A DNA stretch of 64,000 nucleotides, from the NCBI GenBank assembly GCA_018716305.1, contig DVKB01000034.1, positions 124,001 to 188,000 on the forward strand, read 5' to 3'. The notes below the pieces were generated by a model. The model was not told the origin of the DNA and ran no database searches. It saw nothing but the letters and a program-made list of their open reading frames with translations. The DNA is from Candidatus Scatomonas merdigallinarum (GTDB taxonomy: Bacteria; Bacillota; Clostridia; Lachnospirales; Lachnospiraceae). Shown here one piece after another: positions 51,870-60,574 of this stretch. Each line of letters opens with the position of its first letter. The stretch's first letter is position 1. The position numbers were made by a program, and so were the translations under genes.

Positions 51870-52724
51870 TCACGCATTGTCAAGAATCCTAAGCAGAGGA
51901 TAGGGATTTACGGAGATTTCCTTTCCCTCCTCTGAGGTGAAATAAATGCCCAGATGCAGATGCACCGGAAACAGGCCTTGGGTGCCCTCCGGACCGTAGC
52001 CTGTGTCGCCCATAAATCCCAGCAGCTCCCCGGCGCGGATCTGTTCTCCCGGCTGAAAATTCCGGGCATAATCCGACAGATGGGCGTAATAAAAGTATCC
52101 TCCGGAGGGGCTGCGGACGCCGATCCGCCAGCCTCCCAGGTTCAGCCAGCCGATGTTTTCCACATATCCGTCTGTCATGCTGACCACCGGATATATTCCG
52201 CCCTCTGCCGGGGTTTCCCGTCCGCTCTCCCGGCAGAAAAGATCCGTCCCCTCGTGCCGTCTCTCTCCCTGGTCTCCTCTGGCGTCCATCCAGCCGTCCT
52301 CATAGGCTACATCCAAAACTTTATTTTCCAGGTTTCCCACCGGCATGGCCCTGAGGTCCGACCAGACCGCCCGGAGCGCGTCGGTCACTGCCTCCAGGGC
52401 TTCCGGTTTCCAGCGTTCCAGTACGGTTCGGTATCTCCGGTAATGTTCCGGCCGGACGCGGCCGGCGTCATCCAGGCTGAAACGGTTCACAATGAGAAAA
52501 ACAGCCAGAACCTCCCAGACCTCTTCCCCCAGTTCCGCGGCGGCTTCCTCCGCCTTCGCGAAAGCTTCCAGAGTGATTTCCTGCTTTCGGAACGCTTCTG
52601 ATTCCACTGTGCCGGCAGATAGATTTCCCGCCACAGCCAGAGCGTCCAGAAAGCTTTGAAATATCAGCGTCAGGCACAGCACTGCCGCCAGCAGTGAAAA
52701 ACAGATCATTCCCCGCCGTCTCAT
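51870..52724 (-). CDS. Secreted M23-family peptidase-like protein (LytM fold)
   Basis: The 284-residue protein has an N-terminal membrane anchor or signal segment (MICFSLLAAVLCLTLIFQSF), a helical middle, and a C-terminal LytM domain with the zinc motifs HEGTDLF (HxxxD) and HLHLGIY (HxH). These are the catalytic set of M23 endopeptidases, which cut peptidoglycan cross-bridges. A sporulation role (SpoIIQ-like) is possible but not shown. It stands between pepD and the alarmone synthetase with a 53-base gap on the 3' side and 75 bases on the 5' side. Confidence 0.88.
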   Translation of the reverse strand: MRRRGMICFSLLAAVLCLTLIFQSFLDALAVAGNLSAGTVESEAFRKQEITLEAFAKAEEAAAELGEEVWEVLAVFLIVNRFSLDDAGRVRPEHYRRYRTVLERWKPEALEAVTDALRAVWSDLRAMPVGNLENKVLDVAYEDGWMDARGDQGERRHEGTDLFCRESGRETPAEGGIYPVVSMTDGYVENIGWLNLGGWRIGVRSPSGGYFYYAHLSDYARNFQPGEQIRAGELLGFMGDTGYGPEGTQGLFPVHLHLGIYFTSEEGKEISVNPYPLLRILDNA

Positions 52725-52799
52725 AGAGCCCTCCGGAATTTATCCGCACTCTCTCTATTTTACGCCCGCCGGATCCCTCCTATGCCTTGGGCGCGGCGT

Positions 52800-54257
52800 T
52801 TATCTCAGTTCCCGCAGGACACGGAGAAGGTATTCGTAAACTCTTCCCGCGGAGGAGACAGAAAGACGTTCCTCTGTGGTGTGGATATCCAGGATGTCCG
52901 GCCCGATGGATACACAGTCCAGATCCGGCAGGCCGTCATAAAACAGGCCGCACTCCAGCCCTGCGTGGATCACTTCCACCGCCGGCTCGGTTCCGTACAT
53001 ATCCCGGTATACCTCCGTCATTTTATCTCTCAGGGGCGACTGCTCCCGAAACTCCCAGGCCGGATACGCCCCTTCCGTATGAAATTCTCCTCCCAGAAAT
53101 TCCGTGAGATAGCAGATTCTGTCCCCAAGAGCCGCTTTCGCGCTGCCCACCGAGCTTCTGACGCTGACCGCGGCGGAGAGCTCCTCCGGATTCAGGCAGA
53201 GAATGCCCAGATTGCTGGAGGTCTCCACCAGCCCGGGAATGACCCCGCTCATTTTCTCCACACCGTTGGGCACATTCATCAGGAAAAAGATAACTTTCTG
53301 CAGGCTGGTGGGGTGAAGGGCCGGTTCTGTTCCCGCTCCCTTTTCCTCGGCCGTAAGGATGAGTCCCTCCTCTGTTCCTCTGTATTCTCCCCTAAGTTCC
53401 TCCTGAAGCTCCCGAAGGGTTTCTTTCAGCAGCTCTTTCTCATCGCTGTCGATCCCCACCAGCATTCTGGTCTCCCGGGGGATCGCGTTGTCCTTGGTTC
53501 CTCCGGAAAGTTCAGACAGCACATATTCCACTCTCTGTCCCAGCCGGTACAGGAGCCGGCCGGCCAGAAGGTTGGAATTTGCTCTGTTTTTGTGGATCTC
53601 GCTGCCGGAGTGCCCTCCCTGCAGGCCGGAGATAGTAATCTCATACCAGCAGCCGGACACGGCTCCGAACCGCACCGGAATCCCGCACCTGGCTGTCATC
53701 CCCCCGGCGCATCCGCAGAGCAGATGGCCTTCCTCCTCAGAATCCAGGTTAATAAGCCGCCGGCCCTTCAGGGCAGACAGATCCAGGGCGCCCGCCCCCA
53801 AAAGGCCGATCTCCTCATCCGCGGTGATCACCGCCTCCAGCGGCGGATGGGGAATATCCCGGCTTTCCAGAATCGCCAGCATGTAGGCCACCGCGATTCC
53901 GTCATCTCCTCCCAGAGTGGTATCCCTGGCGGACAGGAAATCCCCCTCCAGGATCAGATCCAGTCCTTCTGTCTGAAAATCATGAGACGACCCGGGCTTT
54001 TTCTCGCAGACCATATCGGAATGGCCCTGGAGAATTACCACAGGGGAATGTTCATAGCCTTCGGTTCCCTCTTTTAGAATCACCACATTGCCGGCGGAAT
54101 CCTGGGCTGCCTCCAGGCCGTGATTCCGGGCAAATTCCATGAGATAAGCGCTGATTTTCTGCGTATGTCCGGAGCCTCTGGGGATTCTGCTGATCTCCTG
54201 AAAATAGTAAAATACCCGTTCCGGCTGAAGTGTATTTAATAATTCCATATCTGTCAT
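52800..54257 (-). CDS. pepD: Aminoacyl-histidine dipeptidase (peptidase D, M20)
   Basis: PepD hydrolyses Xaa-His dipeptides (carnosinase-like) in the cytoplasm with two zinc ions. The 485-residue length is standard. Metal-site motifs are QGHSDMVCEK (His/Asp), TTLGGDDGIAVAYMLAI (bridging Asp), ITADEEIGLLGA (catalytic and metal Glu) and NLDSEEEGHLLCGCAGG. It is divergent from the ylbJ gene with a 98-base gap. Confidence 0.95.
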   Translation of the reverse strand: MTDMELLNTLQPERVFYYFQEISRIPRGSGHTQKISAYLMEFARNHGLEAAQDSAGNVVILKEGTEGYEHSPVVILQGHSDMVCEKKPGSSHDFQTEGLDLILEGDFLSARDTTLGGDDGIAVAYMLAILESRDIPHPPLEAVITADEEIGLLGAGALDLSALKGRRLINLDSEEEGHLLCGCAGGMTARCGIPVRFGAVSGCWYEITISGLQGGHSGSEIHKNRANSNLLAGRLLYRLGQRVEYVLSELSGGTKDNAIPRETRMLVGIDSDEKELLKETLRELQEELRGEYRGTEEGLILTAEEKGAGTEPALHPTSLQKVIFFLMNVPNGVEKMSGVIPGLVETSSNLGILCLNPEELSAAVSVRSSVGSAKAALGDRICYLTEFLGGEFHTEGAYPAWEFREQSPLRDKMTEVYRDMYGTEPAVEVIHAGLECGLFYDGLPDLDCVSIGPDILDIHTTEERLSVSSAGRVYEYLLRVLRELR

Positions 54258-54355
54258 CCCTTTCTTTCCCTGATTTTGCTGTTCCGCGTTTTATTTTTAC
54301 ACACCTATTTTAAAAAAGCAAGGCATATAGATAATTAAAACAGCCCGGAGCGCAT

Positions 54356-55282
54356 ATGCGGAAATATATTTTCTTTTTTCTTCTGATCCCTCTGTTTATC
54401 TATCTCCTGTTCTCTCCCGGGGAGGCCGTCCGCGCTTCGGCAAAAGGCGTGGATCTGTGGTTTCACACAGTTCTTCCCGCGCTGCTTCCCTTTATTATTC
54501 TGTCAGGGATTCTGGTTCGCTCCGGGATCCTGCTTCCGATTTTCCGGAAAGCGGACAAAATTTTCCGGATTTTCCCGGGACTGTCCGGCGCCGGCGTTTA
54601 CGCTCTGCTTCTTGGCATCTTCTGCGGGTTTCCCATGGGCGCCAAAATCACCGCGGAACTTCTCCGGGAAGGCAGCGTCAGTTTTCGGGAAGCAAAGCTG
54701 CTGCTCCAGGTCTCCAACCATGTAAGCCCGGCCTTTCTTCTGGGCTACGCCGCGTCCCTGCTGCCGGATCCCGGCTGGGCTTTTCCCGCCGCGGTACTTT
54801 ACTACAGTGCTGCCGCCGCCTCATTTTTCCTCACCCGGGGCTTTCCCGCAGTACATTTTGCTACCGGAAAAATCCGCAAAAAAGAGGCATCCAGATCCAT
54901 CTCTCCTGAAGAACTTCTGGATACCTCTATTATGGACGGGTTTCTTGTAATCTTAAAGCTGGGCGGATACATTATCCTTTTTACGGTCTGGTCAGAAATG
55001 GTTCGATCCATGTCCGGGGGATTTCCTGTTCTGGCGCCTGTCTGCGCCATCTTCCTGGAAATATCCTCCGGAACAGAAATCCTGCTGTCCGCTCCGCTTC
55101 CTCCCGTTCTGCGGATGACACTTCTGCTGGCAGGTCTGTCTTTCGGCGGAATTTCCACCGCCGCCCAGACCGCCGGCATGATCCGCGGATCAGGTCTGCG
55201 CCTCTCTCTCTACCTGAAGGGCAAACTGCTGCAGGCAGGCCTGGCAGCCGCCTTTACCTTACTCTTCTTCGCCGTCGTCTAA
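54356..55282 (+). CDS. ylbJ: Sporulation integral membrane protein YlbJ
   Basis: YlbJ is needed for proper spore formation in Bacillus and acts in the mother cell. The 308-residue protein has the family pattern: VDLWFHTVLPALLPFIILSGILVRSG, the GIFCGFPMGAKITAELLREGSVSFREAKLLLQVSNHVSPAFLLGY motif and about eight membrane segments with a Gate/nucleoside-recognition fold. The ATG at 54356 has CGGAG upstream. Its 3' end overlaps the convergent coiled-coil gene by 24 bases. Confidence 0.92.
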   Translation: MRKYIFFFLLIPLFIYLLFSPGEAVRASAKGVDLWFHTVLPALLPFIILSGILVRSGILLPIFRKADKIFRIFPGLSGAGVYALLLGIFCGFPMGAKITAELLREGSVSFREAKLLLQVSNHVSPAFLLGYAASLLPDPGWAFPAAVLYYSAAAASFFLTRGFPAVHFATGKIRKKEASRSISPEELLDTSIMDGFLVILKLGGYIILFTVWSEMVRSMSGGFPVLAPVCAIFLEISSGTEILLSAPLPPVLRMTLLLAGLSFGGISTAAQTAGMIRGSGLRLSLYLKGKLLQAGLAAAFTLLFFAVV

Positions 55283-55897
55283 ATCATCCGCGTCAAAGGC
55301 TGTATCATCCAGCTCCTGCGGAGCCTCCTGGGCAGGATCCGCGGCAGCGGCCTGCTGCTGCGGCGCCAGCTCGCTTCTGTTTTTATTCACGATATCGTAG
55401 CAGCTCTGCAGAGAACCGATGAAGCTGCTGTAGCGCTCGCCTACATCCGCCAGGGTACTGCCCATGATCTGGGAAAGGTTGGCCAGCATATCGTCCGTAT
55501 AGGAAATGGCGCTCATGCGGATATTGTTGGCGTCCTGCTGGGCGGAATCCAGAATCCCCTGGGCCTGCTGGTTGGCCGCGTTGACTGTCTCCGTCGCCTG
55601 GGCGTAAGCCTGCTGCATGACGGCGGTCTGCTCTACCAGTTCCCTGGCGTGAGCCTGGGCCTCCGCCACAATATTGTCCGCCTTGGACTGAGCGTCCGCC
55701 AGAATGGCGTCCTTGTTGCTGATGATCTTCTGATATCTCTTGATCTCATCGGGAGTCTTCAGACGGAGCTCTCTGAGAAGTTCCTCCAGCTCCTCTTTAT
55801 TTACTACAATCTTGGTAGTGGAAAGCGGCTGATACCGGCAGCTCTCCACAAATTCTTCGATCTCTTCAATAATCTGTTCAATTCTGCTGCTGCTCAT
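55259..55897 (-). CDS. Coiled-coil protein, H+-ATPase subunit H-like / DivIVA-like
   Basis: The 212-residue cytoplasmic protein is helical from about residue 1 to 165, with a strong coiled-coil stretch (KADNIVAEAQAHARELVEQTAVMQQAYAQATETVNAANQQAQ, quoted in part) and an acidic C-terminal tail (DDTAFDADDLDDGEEE). Databases often name it 'vacuolar-type ATPase subunit H', but no V-ATPase genes are near, and the pattern also fits DivIVA/GpsB-type scaffold helices. It precedes no clear partner; coaD and rsmD lie upstream on the same strand. Function unknown. Confidence 0.7.
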   Translation of the reverse strand: MSSSRIEQIIEEIEEFVESCRYQPLSTTKIVVNKEELEELLRELRLKTPDEIKRYQKIISNKDAILADAQSKADNIVAEAQAHARELVEQTAVMQQAYAQATETVNAANQQAQGILDSAQQDANNIRMSAISYTDDMLANLSQIMGSTLADVGERYSSFIGSLQSCYDIVNKNRSELAPQQQAAAADPAQEAPQELDDTAFDADDLDDGEEE

Positions 55898-55919
55898 GTT
55901 ATTTTCTCCTTATCACATT

Positions 55920-56426
55920 CTACTCGCCCTGTTCGGTCAGACCGTGGACTGCCCGGTATTTTCTGCGAATTTCCCGGGCCACATATTCCGGCACAAAATT
56001 ATGTATGTCCCCGCCGAAAGCAGCTACTTCCTTTACTGTAGTGGAACTCAGATACGCGTATTCCAGAGAAGTGATCAGAAACGTCGTATCAATATCCGGC
56101 GCCAAAATCCGGTTCGTCTGTGCCATCTGCAGTTCATATTCAAAATCTGTAATAGCCCGCAGGCCTCTGACGATCACCTTGGCATCACAGGCCCTGGCAA
56201 AATCTACGGACAGACCGCTGAAAGATGTTACTTTCACATTCGGGATATCCTCAGTTACTTTCTTAAGTATATTAACACGTTCTTCCACAGAAAACAACGG
56301 AGTTTTTGCTGAATTGTTCAGCACGCCGATAATGACTTCGTCAAAAAGCTCCGCCGCCCTGCGGACTACGTCCATATGTCCAAAGGTAACCGGGTCAAAG
56401 GTTCCCGGATATACGGCTGTTCTCAT
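55920..56426 (-). CDS. coaD: Phosphopantetheine adenylyltransferase
   Basis: CoaD makes dephospho-CoA from 4'-phosphopantetheine and ATP, the penultimate step of CoA synthesis. The 168-residue length and motifs are standard: [19 protein letters not shown] (the nucleotidyltransferase T/HxGH-type site), [21 protein letters not shown], and [15 protein letters not shown]. It overlaps rsmD by 4 bases (ATGA type). Confidence 0.97.
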   Translation of the reverse strand: MRTAVYPGTFDPVTFGHMDVVRRAAELFDEVIIGVLNNSAKTPLFSVEERVNILKKVTEDIPNVKVTSFSGLSVDFARACDAKVIVRGLRAITDFEYELQMAQTNRILAPDIDTTFLITSLEYAYLSSTTVKEVAAFGGDIHNFVPEYVAREIRRKYRAVHGLTEQGE

Positions 56427-56992
56427 ATCTTTTTCTCCCCTCCCCCGCGCTTCAGAAAAAGATGCGCATTGGTTTTGTATTTTTTGATTCTGGTCACAGT
56501 AAACCCTGCCTGCTCCACCCAGTCAAAGCCTGTATCCATGGAGGCTTCCACCACCAGAAGGGTATTTTCGTCCACGCATTCTGCCTCTCGCAGACGTTCC
56601 AGGACTTCCCGCTCAAGCCCTTTCCTGTAGGGGGGATCCATAAAAATAATGCCGAAGGGCTCCTGCTTTCGCAGTCTTTCTACAGCCTGCCTAGCATCCA
56701 TCACCCATACTTCGGCATCGCCCTCAAGTCCTGTAAATTTCAGATTTTCCCGGATGCAGGCCGCTGCTTTGCGGCTCTGCTCCACAAAACAGCAGCTGCG
56801 GGCTCCCCGGCTCAGGGCCTCAATGCCTATAGCTCCGCTGCCGCTGAACAGATCCAGGAAACGGCAGCCCGAAATCCTGGGATTTAATATATTAAAAAGC
56901 GTCTCTTTGATCCGGTCCGTGGTAGGACGGGTATCCGTGCCCGGCACAGTCTTCAGCGGAAGACTCCGGCACTTTCCGGCGATCACTCGCAT
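56423..56992 (-). CDS. rsmD: 16S rRNA (guanine-N2)-methyltransferase RsmD
   Basis: RsmD methylates G966 of 16S rRNA. The 189-residue protein has [12 protein letters not shown], the SAM motif [20 protein letters not shown] and the catalytic (N/D)PPY box as FMDPPYRKG. The rsmD-coaD pair is a common Firmicute arrangement, and here the genes overlap by 4 bases. It starts 11 bases after the mgsA stop. Confidence 0.95.
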   Translation of the reverse strand: MRVIAGKCRSLPLKTVPGTDTRPTTDRIKETLFNILNPRISGCRFLDLFSGSGAIGIEALSRGARSCCFVEQSRKAAACIRENLKFTGLEGDAEVWVMDARQAVERLRKQEPFGIIFMDPPYRKGLEREVLERLREAECVDENTLLVVEASMDTGFDWVEQAGFTVTRIKKYKTNAHLFLKRGGGEKKI

Positions 56993-57003
56993 ATCTTATA
57001 TCC

Positions 57004-57408
57004 TCAATTCTGTTCTCTCAGCTGTTCTCGCCATTCCAGATCGCCTCTGTCCAGTCCCAGGATCAGCGACTCGGCCGTGGCGATATTGGTAGCCACCGGA
57101 ATATTATACTGATCGCAGCTGCGGACGATCTGGTACACATCAGGTTCCTTTGGATCGATCATGGCCGGATTGTAAAAAAAGATTACCATATCCATATCTC
57201 CCCGCTCGATCATCTCCGTAAACTGCTTATCTCCTCCTACGCTGCCCGCCAGAAATTTGTGAACCTTGAGATTTGTCACCTCTTCGATCCTTCTTCCGGT
57301 AGTCCCTGTAGCGTAAATCTCGTGTTTTATTAAAATGCCTTTATAGGCAATGCAAAAATCTTCGATGAGACTTTTCTTGCTGTTATGTGCGATTATGCCG
57401 ACATTCAT
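57004..57408 (-). CDS. mgsA: Methylglyoxal synthase
   Basis: MgsA converts dihydroxyacetone phosphate to methylglyoxal, a bypass of lower glycolysis when phosphate is short. The 134-residue length is close to the short bacterial form. Motifs seen are GIIAHNSKKSL (phosphate loop), YATGTTGRRIEE, GSVGGDKQFTEMI and VIFFYNPAMIDP. It heads the mgsA-rsmD-coaD set. A sporulation-type promoter for the divergent SASP gene lies about 155 bases away. Confidence 0.93.
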   Translation of the reverse strand: MNVGIIAHNSKKSLIEDFCIAYKGILIKHEIYATGTTGRRIEEVTNLKVHKFLAGSVGGDKQFTEMIERGDMDMVIFFYNPAMIDPKEPDVYQIVRSCDQYNIPVATNIATAESLILGLDRGDLEWREQLREQN

Positions 57409-57542
57409 GGAATCTATCTCCTCCTATCCATCTCACGCTAGAAACCATTATAACAAATCGCTAAAAACTTCGCAATTCTTTTCGGCATTTTATACACTTT
57501 ACCAGCGGACCGGTCCTTTGCCTGCGGATACAAAAACTTCCA

Positions 57543-57571
57543 GTTTATTTTCACGGCTTCCTCACATACTA
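57543..57571 (+). promoter_or_regulatory. Possible sigma-G promoter of the SASP gene
   Basis: GTTTA (57543), 17 bases, CATACTA (57565-57571) fits the relaxed forespore sigma-G consensus. It lies about 60 bases before the SASP start. The -35 match is weak. Confidence 0.45.
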
Positions 57572-57632
57572 CCACTGTAACGAAATCATCGTTGCGAAAT
57601 CAGAAGAAAGAAAACAAAGGAGGCGTATGAAA

Positions 57633-57854
57633 ATGGCTAATCGTTCATCTAATACGACTGCAGTACCGGAAGCAAAAGGAGCTATGGATCGTTTTAAATT
57701 TGAAGTTGCCAGCGAGCTGGGAGTCCCCCTCTCTGACGGATACAACGGCAATCTGACTTCCAAGCAGAACGGATCCGTAGGGGGCTATATGGTCAAAAAA
57801 ATGATCGAGGCCCAGGAGCGGCAGATGTCCGGCGGAAGCGGCCAGCAGTACTAA
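57633..57854 (+). CDS. Alpha/beta-type small acid-soluble spore protein
   Basis: SASPs coat DNA in the spore core and are degraded at germination. The product of about 73 residues has the two family blocks: MDRFKFEVASELGVPL (with the GPR protease site) and GNLTSKQNGSVGGYMVKKMIE. The track starts at 57627, but AAAGGAGG is only 3 bases from that ATG and 9 from the ATG at 57633, so I favour the second (MANRSS). It is followed by a bidirectional terminator. Its presence shows that the organism can sporulate. Confidence 0.96.
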   Translation: MANRSSNTTAVPEAKGAMDRFKFEVASELGVPLSDGYNGNLTSKQNGSVGGYMVKKMIEAQERQMSGGSGQQY

Positions 57855-57869
57855 ATTTTTCCTTTAAAA

Positions 57870-57908
57870 ATCGGATAGGGGAAGTTTCTTCCCCTACCCG
57901 ATCTTTTT
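57870..57908. terminator. Bidirectional terminator between SASP and DUF6465 genes
   Basis: The stem TCGG(A)TAGGGGAAG / CTTCCCCTA(C)CCGA has T-rich flanks on both sides (TTTTTT after it on the plus strand, TTTTT on the minus). One A-C mismatch in plus-strand RNA becomes G-U on the minus strand. It separates two convergent genes. Confidence 0.8.
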
Positions 57909-57912
57909 TCTT

Positions 57913-58359
57913 TTACAGTTCAAAGCTTCCTGTCATTTCCTCATTGACTACATAGTATACCATATTTTCTTCGGGTTTCACGTATAATTTGATTGCTTTG
58001 ATCTCCTTTTCCGCTTTTCCCGCTGCTGTCCACGCTTCTTTCGCTCTGCGTGTCCAATCCTCTGCCTGTACTTCTCTGCCGGCATACTGAAGAATCACGG
58101 AAGAAACAGGCTCCTGAGCCTCCGCTTTCGTTTCAGCTGTTTTTTTAACGGCTGTCTTCTTCGCCGCGGGTTTCTTCTCCGCAGCTTTTTTTACAGCAGC
58201 AGTTTTTACCGCCGCTTTCTCTTCGGTCTTTTCAGCGGCTTTCGGCGCTTGCTTCACCTCGTCCGCTTTTTTGGCGCTTACGGTTGCTTTAACAGCTTCC
58301 ACAGATGTCTTCTTTTCTCCGGCCTTGACTGCTGCAACTGGTGATTTTTTTTCTACCAT
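57913..58359 (-). CDS. DUF6465 protein, Lys/Ala-rich, histone H1-like N-terminus
   Basis: The 148-residue protein has about 85 residues of Lys/Ala/Thr-rich repeats (KKAAEKKPAAKKTAVKKTAE), like histone H1 or HU-tail sequences, followed by a compact domain (SSVILQYAGREVQAEDWTRRAKEAWTA...LYVKPEENMVYYVVNEEMTGSFEL), which matches the DUF6465 C-domain as I recall it. It is probably DNA- or surface-binding, with unknown role. The ATG at 58359 (MVEKKSP) has GGGAGGAG upstream; the track start at 58377 lacks one. Confidence 0.85.
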   Translation of the reverse strand: MVEKKSPVAAVKAGEKKTSVEAVKATVSAKKADEVKQAPKAAEKTEEKAAVKTAAVKKAAEKKPAAKKTAVKKTAETKAEAQEPVSSVILQYAGREVQAEDWTRRAKEAWTAAGKAEKEIKAIKLYVKPEENMVYYVVNEEMTGSFEL

Positions 58360-58500
58360 GTTACACACTCCTCCCACGCTTATGCGTGAATTATGATTCT
58401 TATAATTTCTTCCATATCATACGCTTTTTCCCGATTTATTGCAAGGCGGTCCCCAAAATTCAATGCAACTTTGTAAGTTTCAACCAGTTTTGTATAAAAT

Positions 58501-60555
58501 TCAAAGTCCAATGTCATCAATTTGACGTTCCATATAGCGGTCCAGACAGTGCCTAAGCTCCCGGTTTTCCGGGCGTTCCAGATCCGGATCCAAGGCGGTC
58601 ACATCCCCTGCCGCCCGGCTGGCCTCCTTCAGAACGGAGGCATCCTGATAGATATCCGCGATCTGAAATTCCGCCATTCCGCTCTGCCTCAGCCCGAACA
58701 GATCTCCCGGGCCTCTCTGCTTCAGGTCTTCCTCCGCGATATAAAATCCGTCGTTGGAACGGTTCAGAACTTCCAGCCTTCTGGAGCTTTCTTCCTTTCC
58801 GTCTCCCTGCATAAAAATACAGTAGGACTGGCTGCTGCCTCTTCCCACCCGTCCCCGGAGCTGATGCAGCTGGGCAAGACCGAACCGCTCGGCATTTTCC
58901 ACCACCATCACCGTGGCGTTGGGCACATTGACTCCCACCTCAACGACGGTGGTGGACACCAGAATCTGGATCCGGTTTTCCGCGAAGGCCTCCATAATCT
59001 CCGTTTTCTGAGCTGGCTTCATCCGACCGTGAAGAGGCTCGATACGGACTGCTTCCGGAAAAATTTCCCGCAGCCGTCTGGTACAGGACATAACGTCCTC
59101 GCAGTCCAGTTCCTCGCTTTCTTCCACCATGGGACAGATCACATAGACCTGGTGGCCTTTTTCTATTTCCTTCTGCATAAAACGGCAGGCAGTCTGCCGG
59201 TAAGAGGGATCCACCACGCAGTTTTTAATGGGCAGCCGCCTGGCAGGAAGCTCATCCAGCACGGAGATATCCAGATCTCCGTAGAGGATCACCGCCAGAG
59301 TCCTGGGAATGGGGGTGGCGCTCATAACCAGCACATGGGGCTTGGCGCTTTTTTCATTCAGCAGCATTCTCTGGCGCACGCCGAACCGGTGCTGCTCATC
59401 TGTAATCACCAGGGCCAGATTCCGGTACTCCACCGCGTCCTGAATCAGAGCGTGGGTTCCGATGATAAACCGCGCTTCCCCGCTGCGGATGGAGGCATAG
59501 GCCTTTTTCCGTTCCGCAGCCGTGCAGCTGCCGGTGAGCAGCACCGGTTCCATGTCTGCCATGTGATTTTCCCGCAGCAGCCTGCTGATTGTCTCAAAAT
59601 GCTGTCTTGCCAGCACTTCGGTAGGCGCCATCAGCGCGCTCTGATAACCGTTCTCTCCGGTCATAACCATGGCAAGGAAGGCCAGAATGGTCTTTCCGCT
59701 CCCCACGTCCCCCTGGATCAGACGGTTCATGCGGGTGTTCCCTTTCAGGTCCCTTTCGATCTCGTTCCAGACCCGCAGCTGTCCGCCTGTGAGCTGATAG
59801 GGGAGCTGTTCCATGATCTCCTCTGTTTTCCACACCGCCTTCATAGGCCAGCGGTTCCGTGCGGTTTCCGTTTTATCTTTCAGCCGGTAAAGCCCCAGCA
59901 GGAAAAGCAGAAATTCATCGAATACCAGCCGCCTCCTGGCCGCCTCCAGAGCCTGGCGGTTTTCGGGAAAATGGATATTTTCCAGGGCTTCTGAAAGGCC
60001 GCAGAGCCCGTATTCCGCCCGTATCTCTTCGGAGAGGTATTCTCCGGGACATCCTTTTTCCAACGCCTGGCGCACCGCTCTGGCTACCGTTTTGCCGGAA
60101 AGTCCGGCGGTCAGGGCGTACACCGGCTGCAGGCGCCCTTCCAGTTCCCCGTACTGGGCCGGGGTAAAGATCTCCGGATGTTCCATGATCCGCCGCCCGT
60201 TCTTCTCCGCCACCTTCCCCCGAAATACGTAAAGGGATCCTCTCCTCAGGGTACTTCGCAGAAAGGGCATATGAAACCAGTTCACCTGCAGGCTTCCCGT
60301 CTCATCCCGGAGATACACAATGGTAAGGGTATGGCGCCCGGAGGTTTTGATTTCCGGAGCTCTTTCAATGGGGCCGGCCACCGCGTTTTTGGCTCCGGTT
60401 TTCAGCTCCCCTATGGCTGCCGGGCTCTCATAACAGTCATACGCTCTGGGATAATAGCGGAGCAGCTGTTCCAGATCGCAGATCCCTGCTTTTTGAAACA
60501 GCCGCTCCGTCTTATCACCGATTCCTTTTAAAGACTTCAGTGATTCGTTCTTCAT
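58501..60555 (-). CDS. recG: ATP-dependent DNA helicase RecG
   Basis: RecG remodels stalled replication forks and Holliday junctions. The 684-residue protein has the N-terminal wedge OB domain (SLKGIGDKTERLFQKAGI opening, FHMPFLRSTLRRGSLYVFRGKV), Walker A (QGDVGSGKTI), DEQH box (VITDEQHRFGVRQR), motif III (MSATPIPRTLAV) and QLRGRVGRG near the end. Length is standard. It begins 19 bases after the FakA-like gene. Confidence 0.97.
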   Translation of the reverse strand: MKNESLKSLKGIGDKTERLFQKAGICDLEQLLRYYPRAYDCYESPAAIGELKTGAKNAVAGPIERAPEIKTSGRHTLTIVYLRDETGSLQVNWFHMPFLRSTLRRGSLYVFRGKVAEKNGRRIMEHPEIFTPAQYGELEGRLQPVYALTAGLSGKTVARAVRQALEKGCPGEYLSEEIRAEYGLCGLSEALENIHFPENRQALEAARRRLVFDEFLLFLLGLYRLKDKTETARNRWPMKAVWKTEEIMEQLPYQLTGGQLRVWNEIERDLKGNTRMNRLIQGDVGSGKTILAFLAMVMTGENGYQSALMAPTEVLARQHFETISRLLRENHMADMEPVLLTGSCTAAERKKAYASIRSGEARFIIGTHALIQDAVEYRNLALVITDEQHRFGVRQRMLLNEKSAKPHVLVMSATPIPRTLAVILYGDLDISVLDELPARRLPIKNCVVDPSYRQTACRFMQKEIEKGHQVYVICPMVEESEELDCEDVMSCTRRLREIFPEAVRIEPLHGRMKPAQKTEIMEAFAENRIQILVSTTVVEVGVNVPNATVMVVENAERFGLAQLHQLRGRVGRGSSQSYCIFMQGDGKEESSRRLEVLNRSNDGFYIAEEDLKQRGPGDLFGLRQSGMAEFQIADIYQDASVLKEASRAAGDVTALDPDLERPENRELRHCLDRYMERQIDDIGL

Positions 60556-60574
60556 AATCCGGGCGTTCCCGCGG